In this document: one piece after another, positions 45,986-56,655 of the stretch
Numbering within the stretch: position 1 is the first letter of the stretch
How the letters are laid out: every line of letters begins with the position of its first letter
The notes under the pieces: generated by a model
What the model saw: only the letters and a program-made list of their open reading frames with translations
Databases searched by the model: none
Told to the model about the DNA's origin: nothing
Position numbers and translations under genes: made by a program
Assembly: GCF_014203755.1 (NCBI RefSeq)
Contig: NZ_JACHJS010000001.1
Span: 6,758,001 to 6,822,000, forward strand
Source: Saccharothrix violaceirubra
GTDB taxonomy: Bacteria > Actinomycetota > Actinomycetes > Mycobacteriales > Pseudonocardiaceae
Length of the DNA: 64,000 bases
Direction of reading: 5' to 3'

Positions 45986-46688
45986 CTTTGTCCCGATGCC
46001 CACGTCCAGGTCGAATGCAACGGAGGGAGCGCCGGGAGATCCGAGGGGTTCGGCACGGCCGGTGGTCGACGTCGCACGCGGGGCCGTTCGGCGGTATTCA
46101 GTTTGGTCCGCACGGATGCGGACTGCCGTCCGGTGCCGCCGTACGCGCAGCCGAAAGCACCCGACCAGTGTAACCACCACCAGGTCAGGTCAGTGCGCCG
46201 AGGGTCTGGACGCAGGCCGGACGACCGGCCGTGACCAGGGCGGCCCGAGCGGCCGGTGAACCGGCGGGACGGAATGCCCGAACCGGGCACGGGGAGAATC
46301 CGGGGCGTTCCACCGTCCGTGCCGATCCGCCGCCCATTGCCTCCCCAATCCGCACGCCGCCGAACCACCGGCGGCGACACCCATGCCACCAAGAGTGGCC
46401 CACGGGCACCGCGCGGCGCAAGGATGACGGACCCCTGGCACATGATGGGACGAACGAAATCGCGGTCGACACAAATCGAATCGACCCGAAGTGGGCACAA
46501 TGCGGTACCTTCACGCGCCCGCGCGAGGCTTGTTTCGTAGCGGTCGGAAATCATCGAACCGGTCCGCAGATTTGCGGACCGCCGAGCGGAAGCTCACTCA
46601 TGATCCACGATACGAACCGACACCGGATCACTCTTTCGGGTGAAAATGGTGACAGAACGAGAATAGCTCGGAAACCGGCGGGATCAGG
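45986..46688. other. Gene-free interval
   Basis: With 45579-45955 this gives about 1.1 kb without a supported gene. Holds a perfect 8-bp hairpin GGTCCGCA/TGCGGACC at 46561-46580. GC is lower than average around 46430-46680. Overlapping open frames lack family features. Confidence 0.45.
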
Positions 46689-47249
46689 TCAGGCCGACCG
46701 TGCCGCGGCGAACTCGGCCACCTGCCGGCCGACCGTGCGCAGGCGGTCCGCGACGACCGGGTCCGAGCAGCCGCCCTCCAGGTCGAACTCGACGTCGTGC
46801 GAGTTCACGGCCACGCCCAGCGGCGTCGGCCAGCCCCGCAGCGAGTGCACGATCGAGCGCAACGCGGTCAGTGTGGTGACCGACGCCTGCCAGCCCATGG
46901 CCGTCGCCACGCAGCCGACCGCCCGCCCGTCGAGGTACGGGCGGTCGTCGCCACGCAGGTCCTCGATGTAGTCCAGGGCGTTCTTGACCAGACCGGACAC
47001 CGTGCCGTGGTAGCCGGGCGACACCAGGACGACGCCGTCGGCCGCGCGCAACGCCTCGACGAGCACGCGGGCGTTGTCCGGACGATCGGCGACGGCCGGG
47101 TCGTAGAAGGGCAGCACCAGGTCGGGACCGACCACCTCGACGGTCTTGGCGCCCGCATCGGCCGCGCCCGCCAAGGCGATGCGCAGGGCGCGTTCCGACT
47201 GCGAGTTGGGGCGTAGGGAACCGCCGATGCCCACCACCGTGACCGTCAT
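46689..47249 (-). CDS. NADPH-dependent FMN reductase
   Basis: The 186-residue flavodoxin-fold reductase has VVGIGGSLRPNSQSERAL (FMN phosphate loop, about 5-20) and SPGYHGTVSGLVKNALDYIEDL (flavin-binding loop). It probably transfers electrons from NADPH to FMN, quinones or metals such as chromate. ATG 47249 was chosen. It lies near the catalase and Fur genes and may share an oxidative-stress role. Confidence 0.9.
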   Translation of the reverse strand: MTVTVVGIGGSLRPNSQSERALRIALAGAADAGAKTVEVVGPDLVLPFYDPAVADRPDNARVLVEALRAADGVVLVSPGYHGTVSGLVKNALDYIEDLRGDDRPYLDGRAVGCVATAMGWQASVTTLTALRSIVHSLRGWPTPLGVAVNSHDVEFDLEGGCSDPVVADRLRTVGRQVAEFAAARSA

Positions 47250-47326
47250 GGTGGTCGATCCTGCCACCTCTACCTAGCTGGAGATCCAGCCTCGCGTACG
47301 CGAGGTGAGGAGCCGCACAGCGGCTT

Positions 47327-48769
47327 TCACCGGCCGAAAGCGGCGGCGATCCGGTCGCCGGTCTCCTTGTCGATGTTGCGCCAGTACTCGAAGACGCGGT
47401 CGCGGACCGGTTCGGAGACGCCCTTGGAGACGTGCGCCACGACGGTCTCCACCAGGCGTTCCCGTGCGGCGTCGTCGAACACCTCGCGGACGAGGGTGCC
47501 GGCCTGGCCGAAGTCGTCGTCCTCGGCGTGGAGCGTGTACGCCTCGCGCACCACGCGCTGTTCCACCCCGTAAGTGGACGCGTGGTCGTCCGCCTTCGGG
47601 GACGCGTGCGGACCGCCGTAGGAGTTCGGTGCGTACACGGGGTCCGCGGCGTTGGTGTAGCGCATCGGCCCGTCCTTGGCGTACGAGTGCACCGGCGACT
47701 TGGGCCGGTTCACGGGCAACTGCGCGTAGTTCGGACCGATCCGGTAGCGGTGCGCGTCCGGGTACGCGAACAGGCGGCCGATCAACATCTTGTCCGGGGA
47801 CGTGCCGATGCCGGGCACCAGGTTCGACGGTTCGAAGGCGGCCTGCTCGATCTCGGCGAAGTGGTCCGCCGGGTTCCGGTCGAGGACCAGCTTCCCCACC
47901 TTGATCAGCGGGTAGTCGCCGTGCGGCCAGACCTTGGTCAGGTCGAACGGGTTGAAGCGGTACGTCGCGGCGTCGGCGTACGGCATGACCTGCACGTGCA
48001 GCGTCCACGACGGGAACTCGCCGCGCTCGATCGCGTGCCACAGGTCGGCACGGTGGGCGTCGGCGTCCTCGCCGGCGATCACGGCCGCCTCGTCCGACGT
48101 CAAGGTCTCGATGCCCTGGTCGGTCTTGAAGTGGTACTTCACCCAGAACCGCTCGCCGGCCGCGTTCTCCCACAGGTACGTGTGCGAGCCGTAGCCGTTC
48201 TGGTGGCGCCACGTCTTCGGGATGCCCCGGTCGCCCATCAGCCACGCGACCTGGTGCGCGGTCTGCGGCTGGAGGGTCCAGAAGTCCCACTGCATGTCGT
48301 GGTCGCGGCGGCCGGTGTCGACGCGGCGCTTCTGGGACCGGATGAAGTCCGGGAACTTGATCGGGTCGCGCAGGAAGAACACCGGGGTGTTGTTGCCGAC
48401 CAGGTCGTAGTTACCCTCGGTCGTGTAGAACTTCAGCGCGAACCCGCGCGGGTCGCGCCACGTGTCGGGCGAGCCCAGTTCGCCGGCCACGGTGGAGAAC
48501 CGCAGCAGCGTCTCGGTCTTCACACCCGGCTGGAACAGCGCGGCCTTGGTGTAGCGGGAGACGTCCTCGGTGGTCTCGAAGCGGCCGAACGCGCCGCCGC
48601 CCTTGGCGTGCACGACGCGTTCCGGGACGCGTTCGCGGTTGAACTGGGCGTTCTTCTCGATCAGGTAGTGGTCCTGGAGCAGGATCGGACCGTTCGGCCC
48701 CAGGGTCAACGAGTGGTCGTCGCTGCCCACCGGGATGCCGGCGTTGTCGGTGGTGTTCCGTTCGGTCAC
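47327..48769 (-). CDS. katA: Monofunctional haem catalase
   Basis: The 480-residue clade 3-type small-subunit catalase dismutates hydrogen peroxide. It has the active-site region [20 protein letters not shown] (distal His in VVHAKG), the Asn in [10 protein letters not shown], and proximal Tyr in the [14 protein letters not shown] signature. GTG 48769 overlaps the fur stop as GTGA, so it is translated with its regulator. The upstream in-frame extension is antisense shadow. Confidence 0.96.
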   Translation of the reverse strand: MTERNTTDNAGIPVGSDDHSLTLGPNGPILLQDHYLIEKNAQFNRERVPERVVHAKGGGAFGRFETTEDVSRYTKAALFQPGVKTETLLRFSTVAGELGSPDTWRDPRGFALKFYTTEGNYDLVGNNTPVFFLRDPIKFPDFIRSQKRRVDTGRRDHDMQWDFWTLQPQTAHQVAWLMGDRGIPKTWRHQNGYGSHTYLWENAAGERFWVKYHFKTDQGIETLTSDEAAVIAGEDADAHRADLWHAIERGEFPSWTLHVQVMPYADAATYRFNPFDLTKVWPHGDYPLIKVGKLVLDRNPADHFAEIEQAAFEPSNLVPGIGTSPDKMLIGRLFAYPDAHRYRIGPNYAQLPVNRPKSPVHSYAKDGPMRYTNAADPVYAPNSYGGPHASPKADDHASTYGVEQRVVREAYTLHAEDDDFGQAGTLVREVFDDAARERLVETVVAHVSKGVSEPVRDRVFEYWRNIDKETGDRIAAAFGR

Positions 48770-49197
48770 GCTGGTCGCTCCTCCGCTGTACGGCAGTCCG
48801 GGCACTGACCCCAGAACAGGATTTCCGCCTCGTCCAAGGCGAAACCAGCAACATCGGATGGTTCCAGGCAGGGCGCGGCGCCGTGGACGCAGTCGACGTC
48901 CTCGGTGCGTCCGCACGTCCGGCACACGAGGTGGTGGTGGTTGTCGCCGGTCCGCGTCTCGTACCGGGCCGGGTGGCCGGCCGGTTCGATGCGGCGCAGC
49001 AGTCCGGTCCGCTCGCACGCGTTGAGCACGTCGTAAACCGCCTGCGTGGACACGGACCCCAACCGTTCCCGAATGCCGCCGGCCACCTGGTCGGCCGTGG
49101 CGTGCGGGTGGCCTGCCAGCCAGTCGAGGACGGCCAGGCGGGGTGCGGTCACCCGCAGTCCGACGCCCTTGAGCAGCTCACGGGATCCAGGGGTCAT
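48766..49197 (-). CDS. Fur/PerR-family regulator
   Basis: The 143-residue regulator has a winged helix ([35 protein letters not shown]), metal-ligand region [20 protein letters not shown], and a second CxxC (CPDC) for structural zinc. Coupling with katA and family resemblance to FurA/CatR point to a peroxide-sensing repressor. ATG 49197 is chosen; GTG 49206 is the alternative. Confidence 0.92.
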   Translation of the reverse strand: MTPGSRELLKGVGLRVTAPRLAVLDWLAGHPHATADQVAGGIRERLGSVSTQAVYDVLNACERTGLLRRIEPAGHPARYETRTGDNHHHLVCRTCGRTEDVDCVHGAAPCLEPSDVAGFALDEAEILFWGQCPDCRTAEERPA

Positions 49198-49230
49198 CGC
49201 CACCACTCCATCTGGAATCAGTCAGGAAAA

Positions 49231-49250
49231 CGAACGATTAAACCGTTGTA
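49231..49250. promoter_or_regulatory. Candidate Fur/PerR operator
   Basis: AACGATTAAACCGTT (49233-49247) matches its own reverse complement at 12 of 15 positions. It is the only AT-rich block between the divergent fur and MFS genes. Confidence 0.5.
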
Positions 49251-49271
49251 CCGCCCAGTGAAGATGGGCCT

Positions 49272-50447
49272 GTGAACGCCTCCCCCTACCTCGCCGTCCT
49301 GCGCACGCCGCGCCTGCCCTCGATGCTGGCGCTGATGCTCGTCGCGCGGGTGCCGGCGACGGCCGCGGGCATGACGATCACGATGCACGTCCTCCTCGGT
49401 CTGAATCGAGGCTACGGCGAAGCGGGCCTGGTGGGAGCCCTCTCCACGGCGGGAATCGGGCTGGGCGCGCCGTTGTTGGGCCGTCTGGTCGACCGCCGCG
49501 GCCTGCGGACGATGCTGCTGGTCACGACCCTGGGCGAGACCGCGTTCTGGTTCATCTCCCCGGAACTGCCCTACCCGGCGCTCGTCGTGGCCGCGTTCGT
49601 CGGCGGCCTGCTGGTGATCCCGATGATGTCGCTGGGCCGCCAGGTGCTCACCGCGCTCGCCGGTCCCGACCTGAGGCGCCCGGCCCTGGCGCTGGACTCG
49701 ATGGCCGTGGAGCTGGCGTTCATGGCCGGCCCCGCGTGCGGGGTGTTCCTGACCACGCACTGGTCGAGCCGGACCGCGATGTGGGCGATCGGCGGGTCCC
49801 TCGCGGTGCTCGCGGTGCTGCTCTACGCCGTCAACCCGCCCGTGCGCGGCGAGGACGAACCGGCCGCCGGCACGCCGTCGGGCAGGCGCTGGGCGTGGAT
49901 CGACGGCCGCGTGCTCGGCACGCTGCTGACCGCGAGCGCCGCCACGTTCACGATGTCCGGCTTCGAGGTGTCGTTGGTGGCGTCCATGCGCGGCCTCGGG
50001 CTGACCGACTGGACGGGTGCGCTGATCATCGTCTCGTGCCTGGCGTCGCTGGTCGGCGGCTTCGTCTACGGCGGGCTGAGATCGGCGCCACCGGCGTGGG
50101 TGCTGATGGCGGGCCTCGGCGCGCTGACCGTGCCGTTGGGGCTGGTCGGCGACATGCCCTGGGTCCTGGCGCTCGCACTCGTGCCGGCCAGCGCGTTGTG
50201 CGCGCCCGCGATCGCCGCGACCGGCGAGGCGATCACGACGCTCGCGCCGGTCGAGGTACGCGGCGAGGCGATGGGCCTGCAAGGCTCCGCGTTCACGCTC
50301 GGCGCCGCGCTCGGCCAGCCCGCCGCCGGGTTCGCGATCGACCACACCGGGCCGGCCTGGGGCTACGCCGTCGCCGGCAGCGGCGGCGTGGTCATCGCAC
50401 TCCTGGGCGCACTGCTGTCCCGCCGTCAGCCCACCAGCGTCCGGTAG
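49272..50447 (+). CDS. MFS transporter
   Basis: The 391-residue membrane transporter has about 12 hydrophobic segments and the loop motif GRLVDRRGLRTMLLV (about 75-89). It resembles the MFS protein at 12723 in layout (VGLxEP/TPVxxxR-type middle). Substrate unknown. GTG 49272. The stop region overlaps the convergent P-loop gene by 22 bp. Confidence 0.85.
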   Translation: MNASPYLAVLRTPRLPSMLALMLVARVPATAAGMTITMHVLLGLNRGYGEAGLVGALSTAGIGLGAPLLGRLVDRRGLRTMLLVTTLGETAFWFISPELPYPALVVAAFVGGLLVIPMMSLGRQVLTALAGPDLRRPALALDSMAVELAFMAGPACGVFLTTHWSSRTAMWAIGGSLAVLAVLLYAVNPPVRGEDEPAAGTPSGRRWAWIDGRVLGTLLTASAATFTMSGFEVSLVASMRGLGLTDWTGALIIVSCLASLVGGFVYGGLRSAPPAWVLMAGLGALTVPLGLVGDMPWVLALALVPASALCAPAIAATGEAITTLAPVEVRGEAMGLQGSAFTLGAALGQPAAGFAIDHTGPAWGYAVAGSGGVVIALLGALLSRRQPTSVR

Positions 50448-51763
50448 GGACGGATCACGTCGTCGACGAAGCCGTCGAGTCTTCGGTCGAGGCCCACCGG
50501 GTCGTCCAGCTCGTTGTCGACGTGGTGCAACCGTCCGTCGAAGACCCGGTGCGGCGCCAGGGCGGCGGCATCGTCGCCCACGTAACGCGAGGACGCGGCC
50601 GTCGCCGGCACGAGGTGGTTGTCGGACAGTTCGACGGTCACCCCGCGCAGACCGTCGACCTGCACACGGGCCGGTTGCGCCCGTGCCTCCAACCGCATCG
50701 CCCGCCGTGCCGCCGACGCCCGCACGTGGATCACCTGGGCCCGGGACAGGATCTCCTCGCCGAACACGAGCAGGGCCGCGACGACGTCCGCACGGGCGAA
50801 CTCCACGAGCGTCACCATCGGCTTGTCCACGGTGGTCAGCACCTGGCGGGACAACCGGCGCAGCGCGGGTTCCAGCCGGCGCTCGTCGTCCACGTCGAAC
50901 GCACCGCCGGACACCGCCACGAAACCGGTCGAGTCCTCCTCCAACCGGATCATCCGCTTCACGAACTCGGAGAAGATGTAGGCGTAGTCGCCCTGCTGGT
51001 CCACCTGGAGCCGCAACGCGCCGAGCTTCTCGGCCAACCTGTTGCGCACCAACGACTTCCCGGCGCCGGGCAGTCCCGTGACGAACACGACCCGCGCCGA
51101 GTGCAGGAACGCCAGGTGCCGCACGACCGCCGCCTCGGCCTGGCCGGACAGCGCGTACCGACGTCGCAGTTCGCGCAGCCGTTCGGCCACGACCGCCCGG
51201 TCCGGCCCGTCGCCCAGCGCCTCGTCCGCGAGCACCGACTCGATCGGCACGGCGCAGCGCCACGCGTCGGCGAAGTGCGCCTGGAAGATCCGCGTCGGCG
51301 ACGGCCCGACCAACCGGCTCGGCCGGTCGCGGCGGCCGTCGCGGTGGTTGACCACGACCTGCGGCCGTTCGCCGCCGAACACGTGGTACGACAGGTCGTC
51401 GGCCAGCAGCGACCGCTTGACCCGCACCTCGACGCCCTTGCCCGCCAGTTCCGCGCCGGCCGCCAGGGACTCGGGCGCCTCGCTGACCACGAACCGCGCG
51501 TCGACGCGTGCCCACGCGGCCTGGATGTCGGGCAGCAGCGGACCCGCGGTCGACGGGCGCAGGCTGGGGATCACGCCCTCGATGCGTTCGAGGCCGGGAT
51601 CGCGGGACAGCGTGAGGATCGTGGCGAGGTAGCTGCGCCGGGTGACCGCACGGGACAGTCCGAGCGGAACCCGACGATGGGTCCACCCGACCCGCAGGGA
51701 CGCCAAGACCAGGCTGACGGCCACGCCGCTGAGCACCGACACGAAGAACTGGCTCCAGACCAT
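50426..51763 (-). CDS. Membrane-anchored P-loop kinase-like protein
   Basis: The 445-residue protein has one N-terminal membrane helix (FFVSVLSGVAVSLVLASL, 6-23), an unassigned cytoplasmic region (about 40-235) and a C-terminal P-loop kinase-like domain with Walker A TGLPGAGKS (about 240) and FVAVSGGAFDVDDERRL. The NTPase resembles small-molecule or nucleotide kinases. ATG 51763 is chosen; a longer frame runs into the divergent promoter. Not recognised as a named family; signalling at the membrane is only a guess. Confidence 0.7.
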   Translation of the reverse strand: MVWSQFFVSVLSGVAVSLVLASLRVGWTHRRVPLGLSRAVTRRSYLATILTLSRDPGLERIEGVIPSLRPSTAGPLLPDIQAAWARVDARFVVSEAPESLAAGAELAGKGVEVRVKRSLLADDLSYHVFGGERPQVVVNHRDGRRDRPSRLVGPSPTRIFQAHFADAWRCAVPIESVLADEALGDGPDRAVVAERLRELRRRYALSGQAEAAVVRHLAFLHSARVVFVTGLPGAGKSLVRNRLAEKLGALRLQVDQQGDYAYIFSEFVKRMIRLEEDSTGFVAVSGGAFDVDDERRLEPALRRLSRQVLTTVDKPMVTLVEFARADVVAALLVFGEEILSRAQVIHVRASAARRAMRLEARAQPARVQVDGLRGVTVELSDNHLVPATAASSRYVGDDAAALAPHRVFDGRLHHVDNELDDPVGLDRRLDGFVDDVIRPYRTLVG

Positions 51764-51802
51764 GGCGCCCAGGTTCTGCCCGAAACCCGGACGGGACCAC
51801 GA

Positions 51803-51829
51803 AGTGGCAGTTACTGTAGTGGCGCTTAC
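51803..51829. promoter_or_regulatory. Direct repeat in divergent promoter
   Basis: AGTGGCAGTTAC (51803-51814) and AGTGGCGCTTAC (51818-51829), 15 bp apart, lie between the P-loop gene and the XRE gene; a site for the latter is plausible. Confidence 0.45.
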
Positions 51830-51876
51830 GGACACGGAAAGTAGCTGGAACTCTTTCGGTCCGAAGGAGGCGCACC

Positions 51877-52689
51877 GTGCCGGACCGGGGCACAACCGCG
51901 GGCAGAGCAGGTCCGAACGACCGATTGGCCCAGCTCATGCGCACGTGGCGTGATCGTCTGGAACCCAACACCATTCCCGGACTCGTCACCGGAATGGCGC
52001 GGCGCAGGCGCAAGCACGTCAGCCAGGAGGACGTAGCGCGCCTCATAGGGGTGAGCACGGTCTGGTACGGGAAACTCGAACGCGGTGAACCCGGCAACTA
52101 CTCCGCCGACCTGCTCGACCGGACCGCGATCACATTGCGGCTCAACGAGGACGAGCGGGCCATGCTCCACCTGTGCTGCACCGGGCGTGAACCGGCGCAG
52201 CAGACCCGACCGGCGGGCGCGCTGTCGGCGGGGTTGCGCGCGGTGATCGACCGGCAGACGTGGCCCGCGTACGTGTCGGACTGCGCGTGGGACATCCTGG
52301 CCTGGAACGCGCCCGCGCAGGAGTGGTTCCCGTGGATCGTGTACGAGCAGAACCTGATGCGCTGGGTGTTCACCTATCCCGAGGCACGCCACCAGTTGCA
52401 CCGCTGGGACACCGACTGGGCGCCGTTGATGATCGCGCAGATGCAGTTCGCCCACGCCCGACTGCCGGACAACTTCCGTCTCGCGGCGTTGATCCGGGAA
52501 ATCCTGGCGTGCAGCGCCGAGGCGCGCGAGATGTGGAGCGCGACGTCGGCCGTGGCGGTCCACCCGGACGGCGACGTGCGCGGCCTGTGCCTGCCCGACC
52601 GGGACGAGGTCATCCGCGCGGAGATCGTGGCGCTGTCGCCGTTGCGGTCGTCGGACTGCCGCCTGGTGATGCTGGTGCCGGTCACCTGA
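51877..52689 (+). CDS. XRE regulator with MmyB-like ligand domain
   Basis: The 270-residue regulator has an N-terminal helix-turn-helix (KHVSQEDVARLIGVSTVWYGKLERG, about 45-70) and a MmyB-type PAS-like domain (YVSDCAWDILAWNAPAQEWF, MRWVFTYPEAR, LVMLVP), which binds fatty-acid-like ligands in known members. GTG 51877 follows GGAGG by 8 nt. It overlaps the convergent kinase gene by 8 bp. Confidence 0.9.
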   Translation: MPDRGTTAGRAGPNDRLAQLMRTWRDRLEPNTIPGLVTGMARRRRKHVSQEDVARLIGVSTVWYGKLERGEPGNYSADLLDRTAITLRLNEDERAMLHLCCTGREPAQQTRPAGALSAGLRAVIDRQTWPAYVSDCAWDILAWNAPAQEWFPWIVYEQNLMRWVFTYPEARHQLHRWDTDWAPLMIAQMQFAHARLPDNFRLAALIREILACSAEAREMWSATSAVAVHPDGDVRGLCLPDRDEVIRAEIVALSPLRSSDCRLVMLVPVT

Positions 52690-54082
52690 GGGCGAGGTAC
52701 AGACGTTCGACGTCCTGCCGTCCGCGCCGGTAAAGCTCGGCGATGTCCTTGTCAGGGCGGAATATCCGACCCGGTCGGTGCGCGGGGGTGGGCGGGCGGT
52801 CCTCCAGCGCGCGCCACGCGAGCAGGGCCGCGCCGACGGCCGAGTCGCCGGTGGCCACCTCCAGGTCCAGGTCGAGGGCGGACGCCAGCACTTCAGTCCA
52901 CAGTGGACTTCGGAACGCGCCGCCGGTGACGCGGGCCGTGCGCACGTCCGCCGTGGACCTGACCGCGTCGAGGACCAGGGCCAACTGCTGGGCGACGCCT
53001 TCCACCAGCGCCCTGGTGATCTCGGCGCGACCGTGGTCGTGCCTGATGCCGACCAGGGCCGAGCGGGCGTCGGAGGTCCACCACGGCGCGCGTTCGCCGA
53101 GCAGGTACGGCAGGGCGGTGATGCCGCGTGCGCCGGGTGGGACCAGTGCGGCCTCGGCGAGCAGGTCCGCCGCCGGGAGACCGAACGTGTCGGCCGCCCA
53201 CTGGGTGACTATTCCGCCGTTGCTCACGGCACCGCCGACCACCCACAGGCCCTCGGCGACGTAGTAGCAGAACGTCCGGCCCCGCTCGTCCACGATCGGC
53301 GCGTCACGGGCGACGCGCAGGGCGCCGCTCGTGCCGAGGGAGACGGCCGCGACGCCGGGTGTCGTGGCGCCCACGCCGAGGTTGGCCAGCGGACCGTCGC
53401 CGCCGCCCAGGACCACGGGGACGTCGCGGGGCACGCCGGGCACGTGCCGGGTGAGCGGTGCCGAGTCCAGCGGGGAGCGCAGGTCGGGCAGTTTTTCGGG
53501 GTCGATGCCGGCGAAGTCGAGGGCGTCGGGGTGCCAGTCGAGCGTGGCCGACTCCAGCAACCCGGTGCCGGAGGCGGACGAGTGCTCGGTGGCGACCTCT
53601 CCCGTGAGGGCGCGGAACAGGTGGTCCTTGAGGCCGTACCAGCGGTCGGCGGTGATCTTGTTCGCGCCGGCCCAGGCCAGCTTGGCCAGCGGGGCGAAGG
53701 GGTGGACCGGCGTGCCGGTCTCCCGGTGGAGCCGCCGGCCGAGGTCGGTGTCGCGCAGAGCCTGCGCCTGGTCCTTCGCGCGGTTGTCCGCCCAGCTCAG
53801 GGACGGGGTGACCGGCCGACCGGCCCCGTCGACCCCGAGCAGGGTGTGCATCGCGCCGGTCAGGGCGAGGGCGTGGACGTGGTGCCCGGCCGCCGCCACC
53901 TCGCGCAACGCGTCCAGGGCGGCGTCCACGACTTCCCCGGGGTCGTGCGTCGCCTCGCCGGCCGGGGTGGTGCGCACCGGGTGGGACCGCTCGGCCGAGA
54001 CGAGCACGTGGGCGTGCCGGTCGACGGCACTCACCTTGGTCGCCGTGGTGCCCTGGTCGATCGCGAGGACGACGTCCGCCAT
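52682..54082 (-). CDS. FGGY-family carbohydrate kinase (gluconokinase-like)
   Basis: The 466-residue sugar kinase has the phosphate-1 motif VLAIDQGTTATKVSAVD, LSWADNRAKDQA, GGGDGPLANLGVGATTPG and the C-terminal ATP motif VTGGAFRSPLWTEVLA. It resembles gluconate or xylulose kinases; the substrate is unproven and no sugar transporter is adjacent. ATG 54082. Confidence 0.88.
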   Translation of the reverse strand: MADVVLAIDQGTTATKVSAVDRHAHVLVSAERSHPVRTTPAGEATHDPGEVVDAALDALREVAAAGHHVHALALTGAMHTLLGVDGAGRPVTPSLSWADNRAKDQAQALRDTDLGRRLHRETGTPVHPFAPLAKLAWAGANKITADRWYGLKDHLFRALTGEVATEHSSASGTGLLESATLDWHPDALDFAGIDPEKLPDLRSPLDSAPLTRHVPGVPRDVPVVLGGGDGPLANLGVGATTPGVAAVSLGTSGALRVARDAPIVDERGRTFCYYVAEGLWVVGGAVSNGGIVTQWAADTFGLPAADLLAEAALVPPGARGITALPYLLGERAPWWTSDARSALVGIRHDHGRAEITRALVEGVAQQLALVLDAVRSTADVRTARVTGGAFRSPLWTEVLASALDLDLEVATGDSAVGAALLAWRALEDRPPTPAHRPGRIFRPDKDIAELYRRGRQDVERLYLALR

Positions 54083-54180
54083 GGGCCGAAAGTACCCGGA
54101 CATGGGAAAACCCGGCCCACGAGGGACCGGGCGGGTATGGAACCGAAGGGTAGCCGGGTCGAGCCACCACCCCACCGGCG

Positions 54181-54221
54181 GGGTGTGGTGCGCACCGGAC
54201 TGCCCGATGCGCACCACACCC
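54181..54221 (-). terminator. Terminator of lysC-asd operon
   Basis: A 14-bp perfect stem (54181-54194 with 54208-54221) with a 13-nt loop lies 9 nt past the asd stop. Confidence 0.88.
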
Positions 54222-54230
54222 GGAAGAACC

Positions 54231-55288
54231 TCAGAGCCGGTTCGCCAGCTCCTCGGCGATCTCGTACGTGTTCAGCGCCGCACCCTTGCGCAGGTTGTCA
54301 CCGCACACGAAGAAGTCCAGCGTGTTCGGGAAGTCCAACGCCTGGCGCACGCGGCCCACGTAGGTCGGGTCCTGCCCGACCACGTCGACCGGCGTGGGGA
54401 AGGTCTTCGTCGTCGGGTCGTCGACCAGCACGATCGACGGCTGGGCGGCGAAGATCTTGTGGGCCGCCTCGACCGTCACCTCGCGCTCGAACGTCGCGTG
54501 CACGGCCAGCGAGTGGGTGGTCACGACCGGCACGCGGACGCACGTCGCCGAGACCTTCAGGTCGTCGATGCCCAGGATCTTGCGGGACTCGTTGCGGACC
54601 TTCAGCTCCTCGCTGGTCCAGCCCTCCTCCTTGAGCGAACCCGCCCACGGCACCACGTTCAGCGCCAGCGGTGCCGGGAACGGGGAGTCGGACACGGGCA
54701 GACCCGCCGCCTCGAGCACCTCGCGGACGTCGCCCGCGCGGACGCCGACCTGCTTGCCCGCCAACGCCTCGATCTCGCCGTACAGCCGGTCGATCGCCGA
54801 CTGGCCGCCGCCGGACGCCGCCTGGTAGGACGCGACGACCAGCTCGCGCAGGCCGAACTCGCGGTGCAGCGCACCGAGGGCGGCCATCATCGACAGCGTG
54901 GTGCAGTTGGGGTTCGCGATGATCCCCTTCGGCCGCTCGCCGATCTTGTCCGCGTTGACCTCGGGCACCACCAGCGGCACATCGGGGTCCATGCGGAATG
55001 CGCCCGAGTTGTCCACGGCCACGGCACCGCGCGACGCCGCGATCGGCGCCCACTCGGCCGAGACCTCGTCCGGGACGTCGAACATCGCGACGTCCACGCC
55101 GTCGAACGCCTCGGGCGACAGCGCGATCACCGTCAGCTCCTGGCCACGCACGGAGATCTTCTTGCCGGCCGAGCGCGCGGACGCGATCAGCCTGATCTCG
55201 CCCCACGGCACGGACGACCGGCCGTTGATGATGTCGATCATGACGGTGCCCACGGCACCGGTGGCGCCGACCAGGGCCAGAACCGGGC

Positions 55289-55292
<4 letters not shown>
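54231..55292 (-). CDS. asd: Aspartate-semialdehyde dehydrogenase
   Basis: NADPH-dependent enzyme reducing aspartyl phosphate, the branch to lysine, diaminopimelate, threonine and methionine. The 353-residue product has [15 protein letters not shown] (NADP fold), the catalytic Cys in [13 protein letters not shown], and catalytic His in [18 protein letters not shown] 55292 overlaps lysC as ATGA. Order lysC-asd equals Rv3709c-Rv3708c. Confidence 0.97.
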
Positions 55293-56554
<1,262 letters not shown>

Positions 56555-56642
56555 TGATCCTCTCCTTCCAAGGCCGAAAAAGCCCAGTTCCCGGGCAGAC
56601 TACCCGGCCGGAGGAGCGGACCACCCCCACCGTGACGCCCAC

Positions 56643-56655
56643 TACCCTCGGGGAG
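56643..56655 (+). promoter_or_regulatory. Leaderless -10 promoter
   Basis: TACCCT (56643-56648) ends 7 nt before GTG 56656. Confidence 0.45.

Noticed and set aside
46231..46971. A 246-codon open frame upstream and antisense of the FMN reductase
   Set aside because: It overlaps the reductase in antisense and has no start support or family features.
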